Below, one piece after another: positions 12,023 through 23,947 of a stretch of DNA of 64,000 bases; the stretch's first letter is position 1; each line of letters begins with the position of its first letter. The notes beneath the pieces were generated by a model. It was given only the letters and a program-made list of their open reading frames with translations. It ran no database searches and had not been told where the DNA came from. A program made the position numbers and the translations under genes. The DNA comes from Hydrangea macrophylla (taxonomy: Eukaryota > Streptophyta > Magnoliopsida > Cornales > Hydrangeaceae): NCBI GenBank assembly GCA_033977485.1, contig CM066994.1, forward strand, positions 45,843,155 through 45,907,154, in the 5' to 3' direction.

Positions 12023-13947
12023 ATGGACCACAAGCCCAGAAGCTGTATTGTTCTAGAGGAAATGAGAGGAGAGACACCAACAACACATACTTCTTCGATA
12101 CCATCAGTACGAGAAGAAACATCACAAGACAGAGTTATCGATATTCCATTACCGCGTCATAGTGGGAGGATTATCGAAACTCGTGTAGATCCCGAACCAA
12201 CCATTAACACGCAGGTTCCTAAACCAGTACAACGTGCAGATGATGGTGTATTAGGTTCAGAATCTTCACAACGAAATATCAGTGATACACAGACACGGGT
12301 TATGCCTAGTCGTAGTAGGAGGGTTATTATTCAACCTGACCGGTATATGTTCTTAGGAGAGTCTTATGACCGGGTCCCTGATGAACAAGGTACCGATCCC
12401 TGTAACTACAATGAAGCACTCCAAGATAAAGATGCAGATCTTTGGCAAAAGGCTATGAAGTCTGAAATGGAGTCCATGTACTCCAATCAAGTCTGGGATC
12501 TTGTAGAACTACCCAATGAAATAAAACCCATTAGATGTAAGTGGATCTATAAGAAGAAGAGAGGACCAAACGGTAAGGTGGAAACCTTTAAGCAATGCTT
12601 GTTGCGAAAGGGAATCGAATATGAGGAAACCTTTAAGCAATGCTAAAGTCTATCCGGATTCTCTTATCCATTGCTTCACATTTTGATTATGAAATTTGAC
12701 AAATGGATGTCAAGATAGCATTTCTTAATGGAAATCTTGACGAGTGCATCTATATGATGCAACCAGACGTGTTCATTGCGAAGGGCCAAGAACACATGTT
12801 ATGCAAGCTTAAGACGTCCATTTATGGACGTAAGCATGCATCTAGGTCTTGGAATATCCGCTTTGATCAAGCAATCAAGTCTTTTGGTTTTGATCAATGT
12901 GCGGATGAATCTTGTGTGTACAAGAAACATGATGGAAGCGTGGTGGTGTTCTTAGTACTATATGTTGATAATATCTTGCTAATCGGAAACGATGTGGGGG
13001 TATTATCTTCTGTAAGGGTATGGTTGTCTAGTCAATTCAATATAAAGGACTTGGGAGAAGCCGTTCACATCCTAGGGATCAAGCTTATGCGAGATCGCAA
13101 GAATAGGATGTTGGGCTTGTTACAAGGCACTTATATCGATAATATTCTTGCAAGCTTTAGCATGCAAGATTCCAAGAAGGGATTCCTTCCCTTCAGAAAT
13201 GGAATTACTCTATCTAAGGATCAGTGTCCTAAGACATCTGATGATATAGAGAAGATGAAGGTAGTTCCTTATGCCTCGGCAGTAGGAAGCCTAATGTATG
13301 CTATGTTATGTACTAGACCTGACATCTGCTTTGCTGTTGGCATGGTTAGTAGATATCAGTCTAATCCAAGGCAAGAACATTGGACTGCAGTGAAAAATAT
13401 TCTCAAGTACCTGAAAAGGACTCGAGACTATATGTTAGTTTACCAAGTATACAGTCTTGTACCCATTGGGTACACGAATTCTGATTTCATGTCAGATAGG
13501 GATTCCAGAAAGTCTACCTCAGGATATGTGTTTACCCTAGGAGGTGGAGCCATTAGTTAGAGGAGTATCAAGCAGTCGTGTATTGCTGATTCTACTATGG
13601 AAGCCGAGTATGTGGCTGGTTCGGAAGCCGCTAAGGAGGTCGTTTGGCTCGGAGACATCCTTATGGATCTAAGAGTAGTACCCGTGGTACAATCGGCTAT
13701 TGCCCTTTATTGCGATAATAGCAGAGCGGTTGCTAACTCAAAGGAACCTAGGGCACATAAGAAGGGAAAACACATTGAGCGTAAGTATCACCTAATACTA
13801 GAGATCATGCAAAGAGGTGATGTTGAAGTGACCAAGATAGCATCAGCAAATAACATGGTAGATCCTTTCACCAAGAGCTTACTAGCCAAGACTTTTGATA
13901 GTCATGTAGAAGGGATAGGAGTGAGGTGTGTCGCATCATGGCTTTGA
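12023..13947 (+). pseudogene. Copia reverse transcriptase and RNase H region of pol, broken
   Basis: The RT N-terminus is at 12400-12600 (WQKAMKSEMESM, WIYKKKRG). The stretch KVETFKQC is then duplicated 45 bp on, where the conserved SPV block should be. RT continues at 12703-13560 with DVKIAFLNGNLDE, the catalytic box as YVDN at 12961-12972 instead of YVDD, and VPYASAVGSLMYAM. In-frame TGA near 12697 and TAG at 13558-13560 both look like former TGG codons. RNase H runs 13597-13947 (STMEAEYVAGSEAAKE, YCDN, HIERKYH), ending at a normal place just before the 3' LTR. The lost Asp of YVDD alone would inactivate it. Confidence 0.9.
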
Positions 13948-13962
13948 GTCTAAGTGAGAGAT
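13945..13962 (+). other. Polypurine tract of first copia
   Basis: AAGTGAGAGAT directly precedes the 3' LTR start at 13963, a slightly changed form of the common copia AAGTGGGAGAT. Confidence 0.7.
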
Positions 13963-15275
13963 TGTTAGGGATATATACTAAAAGCCATGCTTTATGTAGT
14001 TGATTTATTATTCATTTAATAAAATCAGTTAATCCATTTTAATGAGAATCTGTGTGGGCAATATTTGTATTTTATTGTTCATTTAATATTATGCATGTGT
14101 GTCTTTCATTCCACATAGTAGGTGGTTTGGTGTGTAGAGTTCAGCTTACACACGGAAGATCAGACCATCGGATCTTGTAGAATGTAAGATTTTGGTTTAC
14201 AGTTTTAGATGGATTGGATACACCATCGGTAGGACTACAACATGGTCTTGTAGTAGGTTTATCTTGACTACGGGAAATGGTATAGTTTCAACTCACCATG
14301 CTGGTACCCTTTGTGTATTAAACGGTACCGACTGGGGGTAATTATCTTATACTGACTTATAAGATAATTAATACCTCATGACCATTATGAGTGCTTATGC
14401 TCTAAATCATAAGTTAATTTACAGACACGTACATTTGATATTTACACTTTGATCCCTAAAAGGGTGAGATCCATAAATGGGTCAATATCTCATGGATTGG
14501 GTGACAATATTAATTGTGTGGTGGATATTAATTAATGATGGAATCCATGTCTCAATTTTGGGATTGATGATATCCCCTTGAAAAGGCTTATAAGTTTTTA
14601 TTATGTCAAACCCTGCAGGTGGATTTTGTATCCGACATATCAGATAACTTAAACAGAGGATCTCAAGGAATTTTAAGAGATTAATTAAATATGATTGTCA
14701 ATAATTATATTTAATTAATGGATATCTGTAATCTTGACATGGGGAGATAATAAGCATTTAATAACATGGAGCTCGAAATATATTTTTGAGATAAGGGTAG
14801 GAGTGCAATTATAATTCTTTAGTGGTATGAATTATATTTTATGAAAATAGGAATCTGATTCAGTTTGAATTAGGGTTTCCTGATTCCATAAGGAAGCCTA
14901 TTCCTTATTGACTTCTTATGGTCCCTATCGTAACCTATATATATGCTGCTTTGGTTCTCTCCTCAGTTTGCGTTTTTCCATCAAGAGCACTATAACTCAG
15001 AATAGAAAAGAGAGCGTAAAAAGAGAGAGCAAAAACATAAAGGAATTCGAAGGAGCCCACACTCAGTTCGATATTCTGGCACCAAAGGAATACGGTAGAA
15101 GATTGTGAGCTATTATCGAGCCCGTGTTCTCGATTCGTCTGCTGCAGCAATCAGTTTTAGCAATTTAAGGTAACCCTAGTTCCGCCCTTTTAGGGTTATT
15201 GTAGTTTTAACGTAAGTTTTGCAGTACCAACTTATACGCGCTGTCCACGGATTCTCGGAACGCAGTTTCCTTACA
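13963..15275 (+). mobile_element. 3' LTR of the first copia
   Basis: 1313 bp, TGTTAGGGAT to TTCCTTACA, followed by the duplicated target AATCC at 15276-15280. It is uninterrupted and supplies the reference for the insertion seen in the 5' LTR. A frame of about 60 codons (14161-14340) that ends in a GTLCVLNGTD-like tail is also open in the other two copies of this LTR. Confidence 0.95.
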
Positions 15276-15280
15276 AATCC

Positions 15281-15339
15281 ATCACATCTTTGTAGCAAAA
15301 TTAACACTGGTTTAATAAAAAATTTTAAGATTCCTAAGG
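15281..15339 (-). other. LARD interior resumes after copia
   Basis: A short AT-rich link between the copia target duplication and the next tandem array; nothing else visible. Confidence 0.5.
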
Positions 15340-17135
15340 CTTAGGAGTTCGTTCGATTCAATTTCAAATTTATTTTCAAGAGACATTCATGCTTGACTTC
15401 AATTCATTTTCTAGGATTGGGAGTCAATTGGACTCAAATCAAATCAATTTTTTAAAAAAATTGGAATTGGACTCAAATCAAATCTATTTCTTAAAAATCG
15501 GAGTCAATTGGACTTAAATCTAATCAATTTCAAATCAATTTTGAGAATCAGGAGTCAAATGGACTCAAATCAATCAATTTCTTAAAAATCGGAGTCAATT
15601 AAACTCAAATCAAATCAATTTCAAGAATCAGGAGTCAAATGGACTCGAATCAATCAATTCCTTAAAAATCGGGAGTCAACTAGACTCAAATTCATTCAAT
15701 TTTCAAAATTGGGAGTCAACGAGACTCAAATTCATTCAGTTTTCAAAATCGGGAGTCAACCAGACTCAAATTCATTCAGTTTTCAAAATTAGGAGTCAAT
15801 CAAACTAATAAAGTTCATTTCTTCAAAATTGGGAGTCGATCAGACTCATGTCAATTCGTGTTTTCCGAAATAGGAGTCATTCAGACTCAAATCAATTCAT
15901 CTTTTCAAAATTAAGATTCAATCAAACTCAAATCAATTCATTCTACTAAAATTAGGAGTTAATCAGACTCAAATCAACTTAGATTCTTAAAATCAATCAA
16001 ACTCAAATCAATTCATTCTTCTAAAATCAGGAGTCAAGTAGACTCAAATCATTTTTAGATTCTTAAAATCAAGGAATCAATCATACTCAATTCTTTTCAA
16101 ATTCGAAAATCCAAAGTCAAAAAGAATTTCTAATTCCAAATCATGAGTCAACCAGACTCAAAAGAATTTCTATTTTCTAAAAACAGGAGTCTCTCTGACT
16201 TAAAGAATTTATATCTCTAAAAATGGGAGTCAATTCGACTTAAAGAATTCGAATTTTAAAAAATCAAGAGTCAGTAAAACTCAATTGAATTCAATTCTCA
16301 AAATCAGGAATCATTCAAACTCAAATCAGTTCATCTTTTCAAAATTGGAGTCTTTTGGACTCGAGTCAATTTAAATTTTCAAAATCAGGAGTCAATCAGA
16401 CTCAAATCAATCTTTATTTCAAAATCGGGAGTTGATCAGACTCAAATCAAATCTTTGCCAAATCAGGAGTCACTTCGACTCAAATCAAATTCAAATTCCT
16501 TTTATCATGAGTCAAACAGACTCAATTAAATTAAATTCACCTCCTAAAATCATCAGTCAATCAGATTCAAATAAATTTAATTTTCTAACAACAGGAGTCA
16601 ATCTGACTTAAAGAATTTCTTATTTCCAAAAATCATGAGTCAATCAGACTCAAACAAATTTCTATCTCCGAATAGGGAGTCAATTCGACTTAAAACATTT
16701 TCTATTTCAAAAGGGGAGTCGCACTAACTTAAATAATTCACATTTTACAAAAAGGGAGTCAGTCCTATGATCTTGAAAATTCACATTTCCCAAACACGGA
16801 GTCACATGGACTCAAAAATTCATTTTTTACAAACACGGAGTCATGCGATCTTAAAAATCCATTTTTTACAAATACGAAGTCACGTGAACTCGGAATTCAT
16901 ATTTTACAAACACGGAGTCAATCGGACTCAAATTTTCATTTCTTATTCAAACAATATCACATAGGTTCAACAAAATTCATATTTTAGATAAACGGAGTTG
17001 CATGGACTCAACAAATTTACTTTCTATACAAATGGAGTCACACTAACTCAACACACTTCACTTTGCGCAAACAGAGTCATACAGACTCAAAACATCCTTA
17101 TTTTACAAACACAGAGTCACGTGGACTCATGAACT
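15340..17135. repeat. Degenerate GAGTC..GACTC tandem array
   Basis: About 1.8 kb of a degenerate unit, clearest at 15671, 15711 and 15751 where the period is 40 bp. The core is GAGTCAAnnnGACTCAAA. GAGTC and GACTC are reverse complements, so each unit such as GAGTCAATCAGACTC can fold into a 5-bp hairpin. Unit length drifts between about 35 and 60 bp. No open frame follows it. Confidence 0.88.
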
Positions 17136-17204
17136 CAAAGGAGCCAAATAATGCTCAAGTACTTGGTGATGATGATGATGATGCTGATGATTTGTGATAG
17201 GAGC

Positions 17205-17580
17205 CTTGACACCAAAATGAGCTCATTTGGATGAGCTTGTCACGAGTGTGGATTTGCCACGGAAGTGGGCTTATGAGGTGTGTTTGCCACGAAGTGAGCG
17301 TATATGAATGAACTTGCCATGAGCGTTGGCTTGGCTAAAAGAGTGCCACCGGGGTGGGCTTACATAGATGAGGTTGCCATGCAAATCGGCTTATAGCGAG
17401 AGTTGCCCGAAAAGTAGGCTTTCGATGAAAGAATGCCATGTGAATGGGCTTATGATGGGGTCGCCACGAAAGTGGGCTTATAATGGTGGTCACCACTAAA
17501 GTGGGCTTCTGATGAGAGGGTGCTAATGAATGGGCTTTCAAAGATAATTGCCACGAAAGTGGGCTTTGGAGAAAATGATT
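17205..17580. repeat. Tandem GCCACGAAAGTGGGCTTATG array
   Basis: About ten degenerate units of 35-42 bp with the core TTGCCACGAAAGTGGGCTTAT. Each contains CCAC..GTGG, a short dyad. It differs in sequence from the arrays at 3271 and 15340 but has the same small-hairpin design. Confidence 0.82.
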
Positions 17581-20176
17581 TCCTACATCTGCGGACCCTT
17601 GAAAGGAAATTATATATATATATATATTTTTGAAAGAGGGAAGCCACGTATGCCCCTAGTCTTGGACCCTTCATATTTTCACTTTGGCATTGTGTTGTGA
17701 TAGTGTTTGAAACTCCCGCATGCATTGCCCTTGGGATGCTCATGAATACTTTCCAAACCTTTATTTACCATCTTAAACCCACACATTTGAGACCATTATT
17801 GGCTCATCAAAGGAGGACAAACTTGACAAAACAATTACACATGATGACTGACTCAAACTATGTATGATTATGAATCAATGTGCTTTCATTGTGAATAATG
17901 TATTATCTCACCTTTCATTTATTCATCATCTTACAATGGTAATACTTCACCGACAAATCTAAACTTTGAAGATTCTCCCTTTTCGAGTTAGCTGATTCTT
18001 TGCCTATCCAGAGTGTGCTTCAAATTAGTGCTTTAGCTTAGAGAATAAAAAATATTCTATTTCAATTCATTCAAAACAAACCTGATTACTTGAGAACTTA
18101 TCTCTGATATAGAGAGATTTTGGCAAACGAAGTTTGCCCCTAGTTTGAATAGGACTTGGAAGCATTGCTTCTGTGTTCAACAAACGAAGTTTGCCCCTGG
18201 TTTGGTGATATATATGTGGCTTCAGGCAAACTTACATAATTTTGCCCCTAGTCTAAAGGAAAGAAACTAAAGGCATAAAGAGTAATGTTTACGGTTTAGG
18301 GATGGTTATGGATCGAGAATCTTGGGAGGTTCGCCTACTTATTCCGAATGGGAATCAAGCCCAAAGTAGTTTGGCCAAGGCTTGAAAGAATGTGCCAGAT
18401 CATAACAAGGGTGGCGACAGAACCGGGTAGGCTGCCTACGTATCCTCGATTGGGAATCAGGTCGAAACGTAGTTCAATCAACTCTGGAGGTTTTGAAAGA
18501 ATAAGGCTTCAAGAATTGGTGGGCTTTTCGAGCCATGTTTTCATTTGGGTTAAATTAGTGCCCTTTCTGGGCAGATTTCTGAAACAGATTCCTTGTGGTA
18601 GCTTTTGAACAAGATGATGAGAACATGAACTGCTTCTCCCTTTTATTTATTTATTTTTTTATTTTTCTCTTCTTTTTTTTTTCTCTTTTTTTTTGTTTGT
18701 GGCAGTTGATTCTTTTTACCTTTTTACTAGCCAGTCAATCTTTACAACTCTCATAACACAACGTGTTTTAATCATACTCTATCATACTCATAAAGCAATA
18801 TTAGCCGCCCTCCAAATCACTTTTTTATTTTTCTCAAAGATACCTTTGCATTGTTTTGGCCTCACTTAGCCATTGAGCCTCTTACAAAATTTTGAGACTA
18901 ATTGATACTTTCAAATCTCTCTTTTCATTTCTAATTTATTTTCTTTATATAGAACAACAAAAAGTCTTGGGATAATTTATGTACCAATGATATACTCTGA
19001 AGTGCTCAAGAATTCTCAATCTTATTTATTCTCCGCCTTTTCTTTTCTCTTTCCTTTCTTTTATCTACCTCACCATCCCTTTTTCTCTCCATGATTTTGA
19101 CTGGCTAGGATTCAGGTCTTGAAGTCAACACGCATCTTATTTTTGCTCTAACTTTCGCCTTAGGCGCCCTTCGGGTTTTCATCCTAGCGAGCTTCTTCTT
19201 CCTTTTTTTTTGACTCTAACTTTTACCTAGGCACCCTTTCGGGTTTTCATTCTAGCGAGCTTTTTTTTTTTTTTTTTTTTTTTTTCTTCTTCTTTTCTTT
19301 TGAAGAAGAAGTTCATTTAAAATATCTGGCTACTATCAAGGACCAACTATGGCTTTGGACTGTGGGCTCATCTTTTAGGCTTGGTATTTGGGAGAAGGGG
19401 ATGGTGAGCAAGCCTCAAGTCCCAAGTTCATCTTTCCAAGATTGAGCGAGAATATCTTTAAATTCTAAAAGTAAAGCTAATCAATTCTCTATTCTACCTT
19501 GGATTTGGCACAAAATCTTCTTTGTTATTTGGGGATCAATTTTTAATGCAAATATTTATCCACAAAATATCTTCCATCATCATTTGAAAAGTGATTTTTT
19601 TTTGTTTTCTTCCTTTCTTGGTTTAATGATCCATTTATTCACAACTATCTAGATTGAACCAAGCATAATGGATTTTTATTTAACTAGGCTAGAAGGAGGA
19701 TTACATCACTCGACTCGATAAAAAGACTTGAAAATAAACTTGATAGCTGACTGACTCAGAGACTCGACTGGACTTGATACTCGACTCCTACTTGACATGA
19801 CTCGATTACCGGGCTAGACTTGACTTAGTCTCAAATTGGAGTGTCACAGATGATTTTCAATTTACTCGATTTCCAAGAGCATCCAAATTTGCCTTAGCAG
19901 CAGTACTATCACTTCACTAGTATCATTTGAACCTTGGGTTCACCATTCCCCAATAGCATGTGTGCAAAAATATATTCTTCTCTAAATCAAGAAAGATGAA
20001 CCCAAGAAGATTAGAAGTGTCCTCTCTAGGGGATCTAGTTGTTCTACTCTTTCTAGAAATTCAACAACATAGATAGGTAAAAGGTCCGCATGCATAATTT
20101 ATTTTTAGGAGGCAAGGAATTTCGAGGAACTATTGGACTACTTTGTGAATTTGTATTCTACATGCATGTAATGACA
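17581..20176 (-). other. LARD interior, non-coding, with short repeated motifs
   Basis: No protein family recognised. Motifs seen: GTTTGCCCCTAG-type words at about 17651, 18133, 18189 and 18241 (minus strand GGGGCAAAC, the same core as the polypurine tract); a pair of CCTACNTATNC...GTAGTT motifs at 18330-18475; a two-copy repeat of about 75 bp around TTCGGGTTTTCATCCTAGCG (19150-19270); long T tracts at 18650-18700 and 19260-19285; and a diffuse GACTCGA-rich stretch at 19720-19840. Confidence 0.6.
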
Positions 20177-20184
20177 TTGACTGA

Positions 20185-20736
20185 TAGGGGTGGGCAAATA
20201 GTTCAGTTAACCGAAATTCGAACCGAACCGAACTAAAATTTTCATTTCAGTTCAGTTAATTCAGTTAAAAATTTCAGTTCTGTTTCAAACCGAACTATAT
20301 ATTTTTTTTCAATTCAGTTTTCAGTTCCACTCTCTCAAACCGAACCGAACCGAACCGAACCGAAAAATGGAAATTTTTTTTTAGTTTATATATTATTAAT
20401 ATATTTTTATACACAACTATATATATTACAAAAATATAAGTATAATATATATGAGTAAACATAAACATATGTTTTCTTTGTAATATGAAAGAAAATGGGA
20501 CAAGAAACATATAAAAAAGTTGTGAAAATGAAAAAAAAAAAAAAAAAAAGAAAAGAAAGTATAGTTTTTTCAAAATTCGGTTAACCGAATTTCCAAACCG
20601 AACCGAATTGACCAAAACCGAACCGAACTGAAATATAATTCAGTTCAGTTTCAGTTCCCATTTCTCCAAATCGAACCGAACAAAATCGAACCGAATTTCT
20701 CCAAATCGAACCGAACCGACCGAATGCCCACCCCTA
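20185..20736. mobile_element. hAT-type MITE rich in CCGAA words
   Basis: The ends are TAGGGGTGGGCA and its exact reverse complement TGCCCACCCCTA. The 8 bp TTGACTGA occur on both sides (20177-20184 and 20737-20744), the duplication size of hAT elements. The 552-bp body has no transposase and is filled with AACCGAACCGAACCG near both ends, so it can fold back extensively. Confidence 0.88.
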
Positions 20737-21162
20737 TTGACTGATATGATGAGAGTGCCAAAATGCACATGCTTTGATGATTTGATGTGGCTAAATACAA
20801 GCACCGCACACATGACACACGGATGAAAAGCAAGTGTGTGTGTGCCTATTCTATATGCAAAAGAAACGAAAATCCTAATTCTAACACATAAACATATAAG
20901 CACATAAAATCCTCCTCCATGTCAAGTGTGTTAATTTATCCTTTCATTGTGATCTTTGTTACCCTTTCAAAGATTGGGTGTTTGAAATTATTTGGAAAAT
21001 ATTTCTCGGATGATAAAATGTTACTTGAGAATTATAAGGATGTTAAACATTCCTCAACAAAAATGATTGGTTTGAAATTTTTTTTCCTGAAAATAATTCT
21101 TAAGAATTTTGGATTTCCCTTTGAGGATGTGAAAACATTTCTTATTAAAAATGATCGGATTG

Positions 21163-21544
21163 TGTGATGTTTCAAAAAAAAAAAAAAGGTAAAACTGTGT
21201 TTAAATGCTTATGTGCAGGCCTGTTAAATTTTTGGTGTAGCATTTAAATTTATATTAACTTGTGCCATTATATTATTTATTTATTTTCTTTTCTTATCTT
21301 ATTTTATTATATTTTATTATTATTAAAATTATTATTATGGTTATATTTTTTATTAACTTGGTGTTAAAGTGGGTACATATTTTAAATTGGGTGTGTAGTA
21401 GTAGACCACACACACACACACATTCATTACACCTTTACACATTAAATACCAAACAAAGACTAAAAAAAATTGTGCCCCCCCACACACTAAATGGCCAGCC
21501 ATCTCTCTCTCTTCCCCCTCACTTTCATTTTTTTTTTCTTTCCT

Positions 21545-21592
<48 letters not shown>

Positions 21593-23947
21593 TCTTTCTT
21601 CTTCTATATCTATGTGGGTACCCATATACAAACCCTCCATGGAAACTCTTCTTCAAGCTTCAAGTACACCCCCAAAGAGTTATTTTCATGAGTTTTTCTA
21701 TTTCACAAAATTGTCTTAGAATTTTATGAGCTTTCTAGTGATACCAACGAATTTTATTTTGTTGGCCATTAGCATGGTTTACCCAAATTACCTAGAGCTT
21801 CCAAACTTCTCATCTACAACCATGGAGGTCTATTGAAGAATTACTACATGCAGTGAGTTCTTGAGCTCCCAAGGACCTCTCTTTTCATCTTCTTGAAGCC
21901 ATTTGGAGTCCCTTGGTTCTTTCTCAAATTTTGGGTGATTTCCATTTATTTTGGAAAATCTTCATTGAGGTAGATATACATTGTTTCATTTCCATATGTT
22001 ATGCTTGTCTAAGACGCCTTGAGTTCATTATATGCTAGGAGAGGACTTAGACACATGTATTAGGACTTTCCCCCAAGTTGTAATGTTAGGGCTATTTTAC
22101 CTAAATATGAATTATATGTCTTGGTTGTGTAAGTTGTAAATTTGGGGTGTTAAATGAAATTAGAATGATGTTAGGATTATAATTTGGATACATGCATTAA
22201 GTCTTTCCCAAAATTGTAAATTTAGGATCTCTTGACTAATTGTGATTTGCATGTTCAAATTGTGCTAACTATAAATTGTGCTTATAAAAAAATGTTAGGA
22301 GGATAACTTAGACACAAATACTAGATTTTTCCCAAAATTGTAAACTTTAGGGTATATTGCCTAAATTTGATTCATAAGCTTTGATGGTGTAGAAATATAT
22401 TATGTGTTATTAAATGTGCTTAGGATGCCCCCCCTTGGTATGTAAGAACATACTAGGACATTGGTTTGGAATCTCTTATTAGGAATGTTAAATTATGAAA
22501 TTTAATTACATTCTTTGAAGCTCTTGATATAATGTTTAATAGACTAGAATTGTTGCCTAATATATTATGGTGAATCATCCTTAATGTCATTGTTAAGCAT
22601 CATATGCATTGAGGCCTAATTGGCAAGCATTCCATGTATCATTTCATTGTATCCGTGGTGGCGATCCATTGCACCTCATTTCATTTTAATCATGGATAGC
22701 ATATAGACTTATTAAAATGTTTTCTACGAGCCTTCGTTCTCATAAAAATGACAAAACATTTTTTAGGTGGACTTGATAAGGGCAAAGAGCACTTATGGCT
22801 CGACGCATAGAAGTTGATGCATATTGTTTCTCTTTGAAGATTCATGCTTAGATATGTACATGGATAGTTCCCATGTGAACTTTGGACTTTTGAGAAGTTT
22901 GTAATAGTTTTATGCTCTAAAAGGAGAATTATTGTATTAGTTTTACTACAAAACTTCTTGAGCTTGGACTTCCATATCTTTCTCTTTGCGAAGCCTTGTG
23001 TAATTTTGATGGACAAATGTTAGTCCTTGCTTTTCAAACTCGCTAAACTTATGTATGTTATGTAATTTTGTTTCAGAGATCATAGAATCTCTTTCAAAGC
23101 TTTATGTATGTGCGTTGATTTGAATCCTTGCCGGATTCGGTCATGTTTAGTTTGTCCTTGCCGAACTCATTATTTTTATATTAAATCCTTTCCGGATTCG
23201 TTTATGTTTGATTTTGCCCTTGCCGGACTTATTGTATTTCAATTAAATCCTTGTAGGATTTGTCCATTTTGTTTTCAAAGGAAATATTTTAAAATCTCTC
23301 TCCCTCAAACCTCTCCCTCTCCCATTCTTCCTCTCTTTTTCTCTTTTACTCCTCGTTTTTAATAAATTTCTAGTACACAAAGTTCCGTTTGGTCTAGGCA
23401 CGTATTATATGTCATTTAGGACTCGTTTAGTCATATATTGATGTTCAAACTCGAGAATTTAGCACAGTTGAGAATGTTTCGAAATGATGTCAAAAAACTG
23501 TCAAAGTTGTTGTCAAATAAAAATTGCTACTGTTATTTCAATTTTTTGCCCAAATGCAGCAGAATTGGAAAAAAATGTTATTAGACCAAAGTTGTGCAGA
23601 ATCGAATTTTACATAAACTAACGCGAACAGAATGTGAAAAGTTTGAAGATATAGTTACTTACAGGTGTTTTAAAATTCAGCAATTATCCGAAAATGGCCC
23701 TTCATCATTTTTTTTGTATTCCTTGAACTAGTACTTGTTCGGATAGTCTTTTAATCAAATGTTCAAATGCTTTTACCTCCGTTTGACTCGTTTAATTGCA
23801 AGTCCATTTTGGATTTATGTATTAATAAGTCATCCTTGTAGGAATCCCCGCGGGATTCCAATGTCGCTTCCGCATCTGTGATTGAGTTTTATTTCTTTCC
23901 TCTCTATCTTTCCTCTTTCCTCGCGCTTCAGTTTTTGGGGCGTGACA
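21163..23947 (-). mobile_element. Solo LTR (2785 bp), second family
   Basis: On the minus strand it begins TGTCACGCCCCAAAAACTGA and ends GAAACATCACA. Flanks are GATTG (21158-21162) and GGTTG (23948-23952). The uninterrupted duplicate at about 26440 reads GATCGGGTTGAAAC, so the empty site is visible in the same window. It contains a (CT)n run at 21545-21590 and a proline/serine-like open frame over that run, which is not a gene. No internal region, so a solo LTR. Confidence 0.9.
23115..23265. repeat. 31-bp repeat inside the solo LTR
   Basis: TCCTTGCCGGATTCG and near-copies recur at about 23122, 23153, 23184, 23216 and 23246, alternating between GGATT and GGACT/GAACT forms. AATCC and GGATT in the same unit are complementary around a 5-base loop. 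Confidence 0.7.

Larger units (their letters stand above)
3892..15275 (+). mobile_element. Ty1/copia retrotransposon (degenerate), nested in the LARD
   Basis: LTRs at 3892-8495 (enlarged by a nested solo LTR) and 13963-15275 begin TGTTAGGGATATATAC and end in TTCCTAACA or TTCCTTACA. The five bases AATCC occur both at 3887-3891 and at 15276-15280, a perfect target-site duplication, so both ends are exact. Internal order is PBS, gag, protease, integrase, RT, RNase H, then a purine tract, which is the copia order (integrase before RT). The coding region has several stops and frameshifts, so it cannot encode its own enzymes. Confidence 0.95.

Noticed and set aside
14935..15150. Small minus-strand frame in the copia LTR
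   Set aside because: Overlaps the TATA and R region; no protein features.
21262..21729. 155-residue frame rich in serine, leucine and phenylalanine
   Set aside because: Produced by a (CT)n microsatellite inside a solo LTR.
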